A DNA stretch of 28,819 bases from Thoreauomyces humboldtii (taxonomy: Eukaryota > Chytridiomycota > Chytridiomycetes > Spizellomycetales > Powellomycetaceae): assembly GCA_027596035.1 (NCBI GenBank), contig JADGJA010000232.1, positions 1-28,819 of the forward strand. Reading direction: 5' to 3'. Position numbers and translations under genes: made by a program. Numbering within the stretch: position 1 is the stretch's first letter; every line of letters starts with the position of its first letter. Of the stretch, positions 21,274 to 28,819 are shown piece after piece. A model generated the notes under the pieces. It saw only the letters and a program-made list of their open reading frames with translations. It searched no databases and was not told the DNA's origin.

Positions 21274-23467
21274 ATGAGCATACCTCGGCCCGGCTTGGGC
21301 AGCAATGATCTGGAAGAGTTGATCAACTCCTATCCGAGTCCTCCCCACAAGAGACAGATCTTTGCGCAAAAGCTGCGGGTCAGTGTTTGTTGGACGTCTC
21401 TTTTGTCGGTACAGCATCTATCTTTCTGAGCTGACGTTCTGGTCCCTGGAATGATTAGAGGACTCCTCCAGACTGGGATACCATGATGGTGGACGAGGTA
21501 ACCCGTCGAAATGTTTGTTTTTCCGTCCGGACATGGCTGATCCCATTGACTTTTCATGTCATTTACCCAGCTGAAGCATGTCATCAGACACGTTAGGGAC
21601 ACGACCGGTAATGCACAAATGAAATTTTCAGGGAACAAAAGAGACCTAGTGCAGCGGATTCAGGAATATGCTAGCGGCAAACCAATAAGTTCTCCTGCGA
21701 TTAAGACTCCTACTCTTTCCAAAGCATTGTGAGTCGAGATCTGAACCCCTTCGCTCGTTTCTCCGGTATCTAAGAACACTGCACCACAGGCCTCCTCCTC
21801 CTCATTATCCATATGGACTTTCAGGTACTGCAGCAGCAAATATGGTTCCTAGAGGCGGTATCAGCGAAGCTACTCCAGTGGCGTTGGAAAGAGCCTGGTG
21901 AGAGCGGAAGGGATGTTTTTGTTCAGGGTTTATCGCTCACCCTTGCTGGATTCCGTCAGGACGAAGATGCCATATTCGCATTTTCTGTCGTGGAAACTGC
22001 ATGTCAACTGCGTCACGAAACAGTATTCAAACGTGGCACAAAGCTCTTCATCTCCGGAAATTGCGCTGGAATTTGATACAAGCATCGTGGATGCCGCGAC
22101 TCGCGGGCACGCGGACACGCGCTTCTTGTTATACATATTTGTCGATGCGAATCAGGGCCAGTTTCTCACGGAGGCAACACTGCGAAGGTCTTTCAGGATC
22201 AGCCTAAACGGCAACGTTCAAGTACCGTACTCTCCGGTAAGTACATGATCTCCACGATTCCCTATTTACGTCTTTCTCATCAGAATGGTCAGAATGGGTC
22301 AGAAAGTCAGCATTTCGTCGATATTACCGCGCAAGTCAAAAACGCTGCGGCCAATCGCGCTCGTATCTCGGTCATCGCACCGCACTACTTCTGGCCGGCT
22401 GGCATCGCTTCAATACTGTGCGTAAAGAAACTGCCGGTGGAGGAGGTAACGCAGGAAGACAGGTCGCAGGCGAGATGATTCTTCAAAATTCTGAACCTTT
22501 TTGCACAGGCAGTTGCCAAAGTCTATAAGCGCACGCTGCGCCGGCTCAACGTGCCCTCTACTCTGCCACTTGTTCCGACGCAGCCACTTCCACCAGCAGG
22601 TTTCAGCTTCTTCAATAGCAGTGGCTTCGCATCTCTTAAAGATGCAAGGGACCAGTTTGCGATGGGCGTAGTTGCTAAACTTAACAGCGGGCCGAAGGTC
22701 GGAGGAGCTGCCAAGGATGACGACATCGAAATGGGCAACCAGGTCGTCACATTTGCGTGTCCAATTACAATCATGCGCATCGACATTCCTGGCAAAGGTC
22801 GAAAGTGTCAGCATGCCCAGTGCTTTGACTGCGTGGTATGGACTGGCAACTCGTCCTCTTGAGATTGAGAAGATGTACTAAAGCGAACAATAGTCGTTTA
22901 TCACGTCAATGCAGAGTCCGTCGAGTAAATGGAAGTGCCCGGTGTGCCTCAAAGTTATCGAAAACGACGGGAACGTGAGTTAGCATCCCATCTCTATGCT
23001 GACTACCTTAGGGCTTACCAATATCACTCGTTTAGGATCTTGAAATCAACGAAATATGGTCCAAACTATTATCAAAATACCCCAATGCCAGTCGCTGCAT
23101 GATCTTACCCAACGGTGACGATGCCCCGTTCACTGAGCCGCCGCCAAAAGCGGTTCCTTCCAACTCCACCTCCTTCTCTTCTTCCAACGCAAACAACAAA
23201 CGCAAGTTTGCTGACATATCGATAGACGTCATCGACCTTGACGACGACGAAGGTGACCGTCCAAGTCCGGCTCCACCACGCGACCCCGGTGCACACCCAA
23301 TGCAGAGGTTTGTCGTGGATCCGACGCCTTCAACCGTCATCCGGGCGAATTCAACCCCGGATACACAGGGTACTCCCCGATCCTCGACTTCGGGCTCTCA
23401 ACAAAGGCACAATGGGAGTAACGGCAGCCTGCCTTCGTGGAGCGGTATGACCATCGATCTCGACTAG
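21274..23467 (+). CDS. SP-RING E3 SUMO-protein ligase (PIAS/Siz family)
   Basis: Nine exons: 21274-21378, 21459-21497, 21571-21728, 21790-21897, 21960-22236, 22284-22445, 22509-22835, 22894-22974, 23036-23467 (562 residues). Domains: a SAP DNA-binding helix pair (residues 46-82, VDELKHVIRHV...GNKRDLVQRIQ); a PINIT-like region (about 150-275); an SP-RING (about 365-412) with CPITIMRIDIPGKGRKCQHAQCFDC, split here by an intron, then SSKWKCPVC; and an acidic tail with VIDLDDDE, a SUMO-interacting motif. It would transfer SUMO from Ubc9 to chromatin proteins in the nucleus. The start at 21274 is the only in-frame ATG upstream of the SAP domain, but the frame is open far upstream. The intron 21898-21959 is inferred; a nearer acceptor would make it only 29 bp. 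Confidence 0.88.
23228..23251 (+). other. SUMO-interacting motif codons in the SP-RING ligase
   Basis: Residues 484-491 read VIDLDDDE, a hydrophobic core followed by acids, as in SIMs of Siz/PIAS ligases that hold SUMO during transfer. The protein ends in a second, weaker acidic-hydrophobic string (MTIDLD). Confidence 0.75.
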
Positions 23468-23660
23468 GAACGGTCGTCTCGGTCCTTACAATCACTCCGG
23501 AGGACTCCCTGTCTTATGGCGTCAATTATATCAACCATGGCATTCACTTCTTTCCCGTGCCCGGGGAAAAACTACATATGAACATTGTAGCGGCATTTAC
23601 GCACCCACAAATATTCTACTCTTTTGGCCCTTCCATTCACATCATCCCCCCTATTCTGCT

Positions 23661-25757
23661 TTACTGCTGCTTGCATTCGGACGGTTGGACGGGCTTACGG
23701 CTGACGGGACCTTGAGTCGGGCCGCCCTTCCCTACGGTCGACAACGATTTGCGTTGAAGGGGCGGTTGTTCCGATGGCTGCTTGGACGGCGACAAAGGTA
23801 ATGGGGGACGGTCGACGGGAACGGCTAGAGTTTTATCAGAATCTGTTGATATTGTTTGGTCAAGCTGCCCTTGACTGAAGCGTTTCGCCTTTGTGCCGGT
23901 GGGAACGATGGTGTTCGGAACGTTCTCCTTGTTATCCCTGTCCCTGGTTTCTGATCCGCCTGACGCGCGCCGGGGCGGACGCTTATCTCGAACCGGTGCT
24001 ACTCCTTCCGTCGGGGTTGGCAGTTCGACGATTTCCGTCTGCACGCCCGTCGCAGCGTACGTGACTCGCGGCAAGTGAACGGTATCTTCCACGCTTACGT
24101 TGGGATCGTCCACGGATTGTGGGGTCGCCCTTCTTGCCTCCCTCTCCCTCCTGGCACGAGCCTTTGCCTCGTCGAGGTCGTACTTTATCTGAGCGTTGAG
24201 GTGTTTCAACCGCATGAGCTCCTCTTCCCGTTCCCTCAGAAGGGACTCCACGCCTCTCAGTTTCTCCGTCTCGTACGATTTGACCATCCGGAGGGTTTGG
24301 AGTTCCCGGGTGGTCGCCGTCTGCTCGGTCGAGAGTTGGTCGACCCGGAGTCGGAGGCATTCGAGTTCGACTTCGTGGGACTCGCGATCGGATGAGGGGA
24401 GAGGCGACGTGGAGGATGGTCTCACTTCGCCACTGGTGCCGAAGTCACCGGTCCCTCGATGCTTTTCGAGGAGAGCGATGCGAGCCTGCATTTCGGACCG
24501 TTCACTCTCGGACTGTCCCAGGGCTTCCTCCAGGAGTCTCACTCGCAGCTCCCCTTCCCTGGCGTGGCTGAGCTGCGTGAGCCGTGAGATGTGGTTTCGC
24601 ATCCGCTCTTGCTGATGCACCGTCTGGGAGTGTTGTTTGATGAGACCGGCGTGTCGATGAGAGAGTATGGTGTGACGCGTCTCCAACTCCTGTCTACGGT
24701 CCTCCACCTCGCTGAAGAGAGTACGATCCCCGGCATCCTCCTGCCCATCCTTCTGAGGTTCCAGGACCGCGAGACGGGCCTCCAGTTTCGCTATGCGATC
24801 TCGGGCCGACTCTAGGTCCCACGACAGTTCGTCGTTCCTCGCGATGTGCTGTTCGCTTTCGCTCTGAAAGTCTTCCACCATCGATTCCAGTTCCTCGCAT
24901 CTTCGAAGGACCGTGTCTCGATCATGACCGACTGCCGCCAGTTCCGCCTCCATCTCGACCCGACCATGGTTCAACTGCACGAGGGCATCCTCGAGGGCCC
25001 TTGCTCGCTCCCTCTGCTCGGACATGCATTCCAACTGGGCATCGTGATCCGCCGTCTCCTTGACTCGTTTCTGAAGATCCATCTTCTCCTTCCCGAGTCT
25101 CTTCCTGTCCGCGTCCAACTCCAGACACCTGGACTGAGCTGCGTCGAGATCCCTGGTGACGCCCTCCAGCTCCCCCTCCAACCTCAGTCTCGCCCTCTCC
25201 GCAGCCCGATCCGACTCCTGAGCCGCCCTCGTCTCCAGTCCGGCTCGATCCACCTGAGCCTGCAGGTCCAGGACCGTGGCCTCCAGGCTCGCGATCTGAG
25301 CTCCCGTCGCAGCTTCCACGGCCGCAGCCCTTCGCTTCGCTTCGACGGGATCGACGAACCCCGTCGTCGTCTGGGTCGGTGACGAGAAGGAGAGTTGAGC
25401 GGCTCGAGCCGGCGTGGGCGGCGGGTCGTCACTGGAGTGTTGGTGTTGTCTCTCTGCTGACGCAGCCAACAGTTGGCATTGAGCGAGGAGCTGCTCATTG
25501 TCCGCCTTGAGCGACTCGTACCGATCGAGGAGGTCGGTGCCCATCTCGGCTGCCATGACGAGATCCTTCTCCTTCCGTACGAGACATTCCTCTTTCTCCC
25601 TCAACATTCTGAGCGCATCGTGAAGTTGGGTCTCCAGATCCGACGAACCACTGGTGGGAGAGCGGGGCTTGTGGAGAAGGCTCGGGGACGTGGGTTGCTG
25701 GGACCATGATGGCGTGAGTTGATCCTCGGCCGTGGCCATGTTGTCGTCTTCTTTCAT
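23661..25757 (-). CDS. Coiled-coil protein with CC1-box-like motif (Bicaudal-D-related?)
   Basis: A single exon of 698 residues. The ATG has G at -3 and lies at the head of the open frame. After a Ser/Pro-rich start, residues 41-105 form a coiled coil containing LVMAAEMGTDLLDRYESL (AAxxG at 69-73), which resembles the CC1 box of BICD, BICD-like, TRAK/HAP1 and Spindly proteins that binds dynein light intermediate chain. Long heptad-rich coiled coils follow (about 160-560) with short gaps. The tail is basic and Ser/Pro-rich with no obvious cargo domain or membrane segment. By family knowledge a CC1 box suggests a dynein-dynactin adaptor; this is inference from one motif, since generic coiled coils can mimic it. 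It converges with the SUMO ligase gene, with stop codons about 190 bp apart. Confidence 0.85.
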   Translation of the reverse strand: MKEDDNMATAEDQLTPSWSQQPTSPSLLHKPRSPTSGSSDLETQLHDALRMLREKEECLVRKEKDLVMAAEMGTDLLDRYESLKADNEQLLAQCQLLAASAERQHQHSSDDPPPTPARAAQLSFSSPTQTTTGFVDPVEAKRRAAAVEAATGAQIASLEATVLDLQAQVDRAGLETRAAQESDRAAERARLRLEGELEGVTRDLDAAQSRCLELDADRKRLGKEKMDLQKRVKETADHDAQLECMSEQRERARALEDALVQLNHGRVEMEAELAAVGHDRDTVLRRCEELESMVEDFQSESEQHIARNDELSWDLESARDRIAKLEARLAVLEPQKDGQEDAGDRTLFSEVEDRRQELETRHTILSHRHAGLIKQHSQTVHQQERMRNHISRLTQLSHAREGELRVRLLEEALGQSESERSEMQARIALLEKHRGTGDFGTSGEVRPSSTSPLPSSDRESHEVELECLRLRVDQLSTEQTATTRELQTLRMVKSYETEKLRGVESLLREREEELMRLKHLNAQIKYDLDEAKARARREREARRATPQSVDDPNVSVEDTVHLPRVTYAATGVQTEIVELPTPTEGVAPVRDKRPPRRASGGSETRDRDNKENVPNTIVPTGTKAKRFSQGQLDQTISTDSDKTLAVPVDRPPLPLSPSKQPSEQPPLQRKSLSTVGKGGPTQGPVSRKPVQPSECKQQ
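25539..25553 (-). other. CC1-box AAxxG codons
   Basis: Residues 69-73 of the coiled-coil protein read AAEMG, preceded by a charged heptad stretch (REKEECLVRKEKDLVM) and followed by TDLLDRYESL. This matches the order of features around the AAxxG of known CC1 boxes. Confidence 0.55.
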
Positions 25758-25964
25758 GGCCCTACTGCTTAGATGCCGACGCAGAAGGTAAGCTCAACTT
25801 TCAGTAGATGCTAGGAGTTTGCAGTCGGTGACCTTCGCGCGTTTTTTCGACGCGTTTGGCGTCGAGCCCGGCAAACCGTACGTTCACACGGAAACATGGA
25901 CTGGTTGACAAACAGAATCGACTAAACTATGCCTAAATACAGGAGGTCCTGATATCCTCTACGA

Positions 25965-26782
25965 CTACGGGCTTTGGAAGCGGGCTTCGGGCTTTGGAAG
26001 CCGCTTGATAAGCTTGGCTGGGTTGCCTGCCACAACCGTGTAAGGTTCAACGTCCTTGGTCACCACGCTTCCTGCTCCAACGGTCGAGCCATTCCCAACC
26101 GTGACGCCCGGCAAGATGGTCACGTTTCCGCCCACCCAGACGTCATCGCCGATCTGCATCATGCAGAAGTTCAGTCGAAAGTCCAAGGTGGAAGTCTGAA
26201 GCGACATGTACGAGAGACTATACTCACCCGGATGGGCCTTCCGTCCTCGGGTCCCCAATCTCGACGGATTGCCGGATCCAAAGGATGTCTCGCTGAAAAG
26301 AGGCTCACGTTTGGTCCAAACAGCCTGGACGAAGTCTAGTGTATGAGAATCGGCGTGTTTTTCCAGGACTGTTGCAGAGTCAGCGGGCGACTCACACGTT
26401 GCTTCCGATGTCGATGCGACATGTATCCAGGATGACCGTATTGAAGTTCATGAACGTTTTGCTCCCGATGTACGTGTTTCGACCCTAACGGAAACGAGAC
26501 GAAATCAGTCATCTAAAAACATGCAGCCATGCTCAACATGCATTCCCTTACATAGTCACACCGGAACGGCGGCATGATGAAGACCTCTTTCCCCATGGAC
26601 CCAAACAGCTGTTCCAAGACCTGACGCTGCTCTGGGGAATTTGCATCGTGGGTGGACCTGTTGTACTGATTGCAGAGCGAGGTGGAGACTCGACGTAGCT
26701 GGGAAAGATGCGGGTCACTGCAGCTGTACAGCTCTCCGGCAAGCATCTTCTCTTCTTCCGAACGTGGACGTGGATCGGACAT
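25965..26782 (-). CDS. Maltose/galactoside-type O-acetyltransferase (left-handed beta-helix)
   Basis: Four exons: 26782-26552, 26484-26396, 26324-26228, 26153-25965 (201 residues, the normal length for the family). The N-terminal MAT domain ([17 protein letters not shown]) is followed by [43 protein letters not shown] and hexapeptide turns [20 protein letters not shown] ending in [13 protein letters not shown]. The His in SARHPLD matches the catalytic His; most family members have T-H-P, so the Arg before His is a mild variation. These cytosolic trimers transfer acetyl from acetyl-CoA to sugars; the substrate here is unknown. All splice phases are exact. The nearest neighbour is the coiled-coil gene, 207 bp downstream. 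Confidence 0.94.
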
Positions 26783-27043
26783 GCTTGAAAGTTATGTGTT
26801 CTGGTTGGAGTTGAATCCTTGTCGTTGGAATGTCAGATGGGTTGGGGAACGAAGCGCGTCGCGCCTACGCCATCCCTTCGGACTCCCAAAAAACACACCG
26901 TTGACTCTCTCCCGCGCTCACTCTGAACGATAAGAAGGTGCTCCAAAAGTATGTATTTCCAAAATGTGCATATGTGTCTCTAAGTCATAAAAAGGAAGCG
27001 GGAACGACAGCGTCCTAACAGGGAATCAAGGCAGCGTCCAATC

Positions 27044-27670
27044 TCAGTAGCTCATGCCGCATCGTTTGCGGCATTCGTCAGCTCCGGGAGCGACTCCCAT
27101 GGGGATGTGACCGCGGATGGTACGGATCTCGGTCTCCTTGATGCCGAGGGAAGCCTCGAGGGTGCCGTCAGGGAGCATCCAGAACTCGGTGGCGATGGTC
27201 AGGGTTCCGGGATCCTCGTTGTCGTTGGCGGCGATAAGTGTCACGGGATGACATGAGAGGTTCTGCTCAAAGTGGATGGCACCCTGAGGGACAAAGGTGG
27301 CCTTTCCCTTGTCGAGGGTGTTGAGGATGAGCTTGGCATTGTTCTCGGGAAGGACCCCGACGAGGATGTCGGCTCCGTCGATCACGTAGAGGGCCTCGGA
27401 CGCGCGAGGGTGGATGTGGGGAGGGTTGATGCCGCAAGGTTCCAGGTTGATGAGGGTCATGGCGATGCGTTGACCGTCCAGGGATGGGAGAGTGGCGACG
27501 TTCATCCGGCTTAGCGTTCCGCCTTGGCCCTTCTCTTCAAACTTGGGGTTAAAGAGGTCGATGGTGAAGTCGGCGGCACTGAACGGGGCGAGCTTCTGAA
27601 CGGCGGTCTTGGCCGGCGCCGCCATGCATGCGGTGGCCGTCAGCAGGGTGAAGATGTATGTGAAGTGCAT
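27044..27670 (-). CDS. Secreted single-domain cupin (germin/spherulin-like)
   Basis: A single exon of 208 residues with a good start context (A at -3). Residues 1-18 or so form a signal peptide (MHFTYIFTLLTATACMAAPA). The cupin core is complete: motif 1 PPHIHPRASEALYVIDG supplies H85, H87 and E92, and motif 2 FVPQGAIHFEQN supplies H133, the usual metal ligands. C79 and C140 could form a disulfide, and C200/C204 a second near the C-terminus. Fungal germin-like cupins are extracellular and include manganese-binding oxalate oxidase- or spherulin-type proteins; many have no known enzyme activity, so the reaction here is not assigned. Confidence 0.93.
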   Translation of the reverse strand: MHFTYIFTLLTATACMAAPAKTAVQKLAPFSAADFTIDLFNPKFEEKGQGGTLSRMNVATLPSLDGQRIAMTLINLEPCGINPPHIHPRASEALYVIDGADILVGVLPENNAKLILNTLDKGKATFVPQGAIHFEQNLSCHPVTLIAANDNEDPGTLTIATEFWMLPDGTLEASLGIKETEIRTIRGHIPMGVAPGADECRKRCGMSY

Positions 27671-28768
27671 GGTGGTTGAGCCGTCGCTCTCGTTGAAGAA
27701 GAAGGAAGGGTGGTAAATCTGTCGACCGAAGGAAGGCTGTTGAGTTTCTGACTGGGAATCTGAATCTGAACACGCTCCTTTTGTAGAGGATCGATCGTCT
27801 TTGCGGCGTGTGGTTTGGCCATGCTGGTTGCGAAAAGGCTCGAAACCTTCTTTTCCCTACGGGATGAAGTACATGTACAAGGGGACGTCAGCCTGCCTGT
27901 GCGTGCCGTGCCGTAAGTTTGGGCTGAGCGCGCAGAGAAGGCTGGGCTGTCGAAGCATCTCGCGCGCGCGCGTTTTCTCCCAGGGCTGACGCAGGCTGAC
28001 GCATTCATATCAGCCTGGGGCCTGACCTACCGTTTAGGTCCTTGCTGAACGTCAGGAAGTCGTGTCTTGTCACGATATAGTATTGGAGGGCCTTCTCTCC
28101 GGATATCACAGTCTGCTAGCAGCCATTCCCCACCCAGTCTTTGAAGAATACAGAAAAGAAAAGAAAAAGACTGTCAGGCCGGCGCGTTTGCGGCCATCAT
28201 CCGAAAAGAAACACCAGGTTATACAAGTGGAAACTATGGAGAGTAGCAGGCCGAGTAGGGACAGGCCAAATGAGGGAGGAAACCGGTCGTTGTTGCAGCT
28301 TTTTCGCTGTGAACAGGAGGCCTACTCTGCCAAGAACAAGTAGCGTGCTTCCCTTATGCTGCCGCAAATAGTGATGGCGGGCCCAGCTTCCAATGCCATC
28401 AGCAGTGCGCCCTTGAACGTCGACTCACCGCTGTTTCCAAAAGATTTCATTGGCGATTGCGAATAAAATGGAGAGAGGGGGCAGCGACGATGTACAGTGA
28501 AGACACGGACTCAGAATGAGTCACCGTCTGTCGAAAATCAACAGTTTCAACGAGATCTCACCCAGGTGAGGACGAGGACGAGTGCAACAGGCGAAGGAGG
28601 ACATCGGGGGAAGGGGTGGCATGGTCAAATGGTGTTTGCTGTTCTTGAATGTCAGACGGCGTTGACAGGATGTGCTGACAGGGATGTGTTGGTGACGGGA
28701 GGCGTGCGGTCTCAGTGAGACAAAGAGACGAGTGACAGCGGGCACGACCTCTTAGTTCGTCCCCGTCG
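27671..28768. other. Non-coding region upstream of the cupin gene
   Basis: No supported gene on either strand. It includes the cupin promoter at the left, a CG dinucleotide run around 27959-27972, a direct repeat of GCTGACGCA near 27985-28001, and an AAAAG-rich stretch around 28150-28170. Open frames of 60-120 codons here lack recognisable domains, splice sites or good starts. Confidence 0.55.
27777..27785 (-). promoter_or_regulatory. Possible TATA-like element of the cupin gene
   Basis: On the minus strand TACAAAAGG lies 107 bp upstream of the cupin ATG, a normal distance for a fungal TATA box given a short leader. It is only a weak match. Confidence 0.3.
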
Positions 28769-28819
28769 TATAAGTAGCTCGCCCCCTCTTTCCTTTTCCC
28801 CTTTCCCTCCCTCCCTCTC
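28769..28819 (+). promoter_or_regulatory. Probable core promoter of a plus-strand gene beyond the window
   Basis: TATAAG at 28769-28774 is followed about 10 bp later by a long pyrimidine-only tract (CCCCCTCTTTCC and CCTCCCTCCCTC) that continues to the window end. A TATA element plus CT tract is a common fungal core-promoter layout. Confidence 0.45.

Noticed and set aside
21898..21926. 29-bp intron in the SUMO ligase gene
   Set aside because: It keeps phase but is too short for normal splicing. The acceptor at 21959 gives a 62-bp intron with the same phase, which was preferred.
28062..28343. 93-codon open frame near the right end
   Set aside because: It starts at a non-ATG codon and shows no domain, signal peptide or splice context; AAAAG-rich sequence keeps it open.

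Overview
The window looks like nuclear chromosome from a basidiomycete fungus, most likely Agaricomycotina. This is inferred from many short GT-AG introns (about 50-110 bp), CT-rich tracts before start codons, branch sites of the CTGAC/CTAAC type, dense GC-rich genes on both strands, and the proteins encoded (Pif1 helicase, ELMO protein, SP-RING SUMO ligase, small cupin). No bacterial, viral or complete transposon gene was seen. Ten protein genes can be modelled; nearly all exon junctions were set by hand from splice motifs, reading phase and family similarity.

Left third, plus strand: a four-exon C2H2 zinc-finger regulator of Sfp1-like type (194-2360); a PH-domain protein of unknown role (2559-4243); a cysteine-rich, probably zinc-binding protein of unknown function (4645-7308); and a roughly 1,984-residue helical-repeat protein of unknown function (7740-13750).

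Middle: a 2.2 kb gene-poor stretch (13751-15929) holds a degenerate minisatellite, an 8-bp tandem repeat, a CCGAT pentanucleotide tract and a near-perfect 93-bp inverted repeat whose right arm ends 11 bp beyond the stop codon of the next gene. That gene, on the minus strand, is a seven-exon Pif1-family helicase (15930-18404). Upstream of it, also on the minus strand, is an ELMO-domain gene (18851-20313). A TG/GA microsatellite lies between them, and a CT microsatellite lies in the divergent promoter on the other side of the ELMO gene.

Right third: a nine-exon SAP/PINIT/SP-RING SUMO E3 ligase with a SUMO-interacting motif (plus, 21274-23467) converges on a single-exon coiled-coil protein carrying a CC1-box-like motif of Bicaudal-D-type dynein adaptors (minus, 23661-25757). 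A four-exon maltose/galactoside-type O-acetyltransferase (minus, 25965-26782) and a secreted single-domain cupin (minus, 27044-27670) follow. The last kilobase is non-coding and ends in a TATA-like element plus CT-rich tract, probably the promoter of a plus-strand gene outside the window.

The genes look like ordinary core eukaryotic genes (transcription, genome stability, SUMO, small-GTPase control, transport) and not a dedicated cluster. I found no convincing undescribed multi-gene system. The best leads are the inverted repeat in the PIF1 3' region, the fungal CC1-box protein, and the unidentified large proteins.
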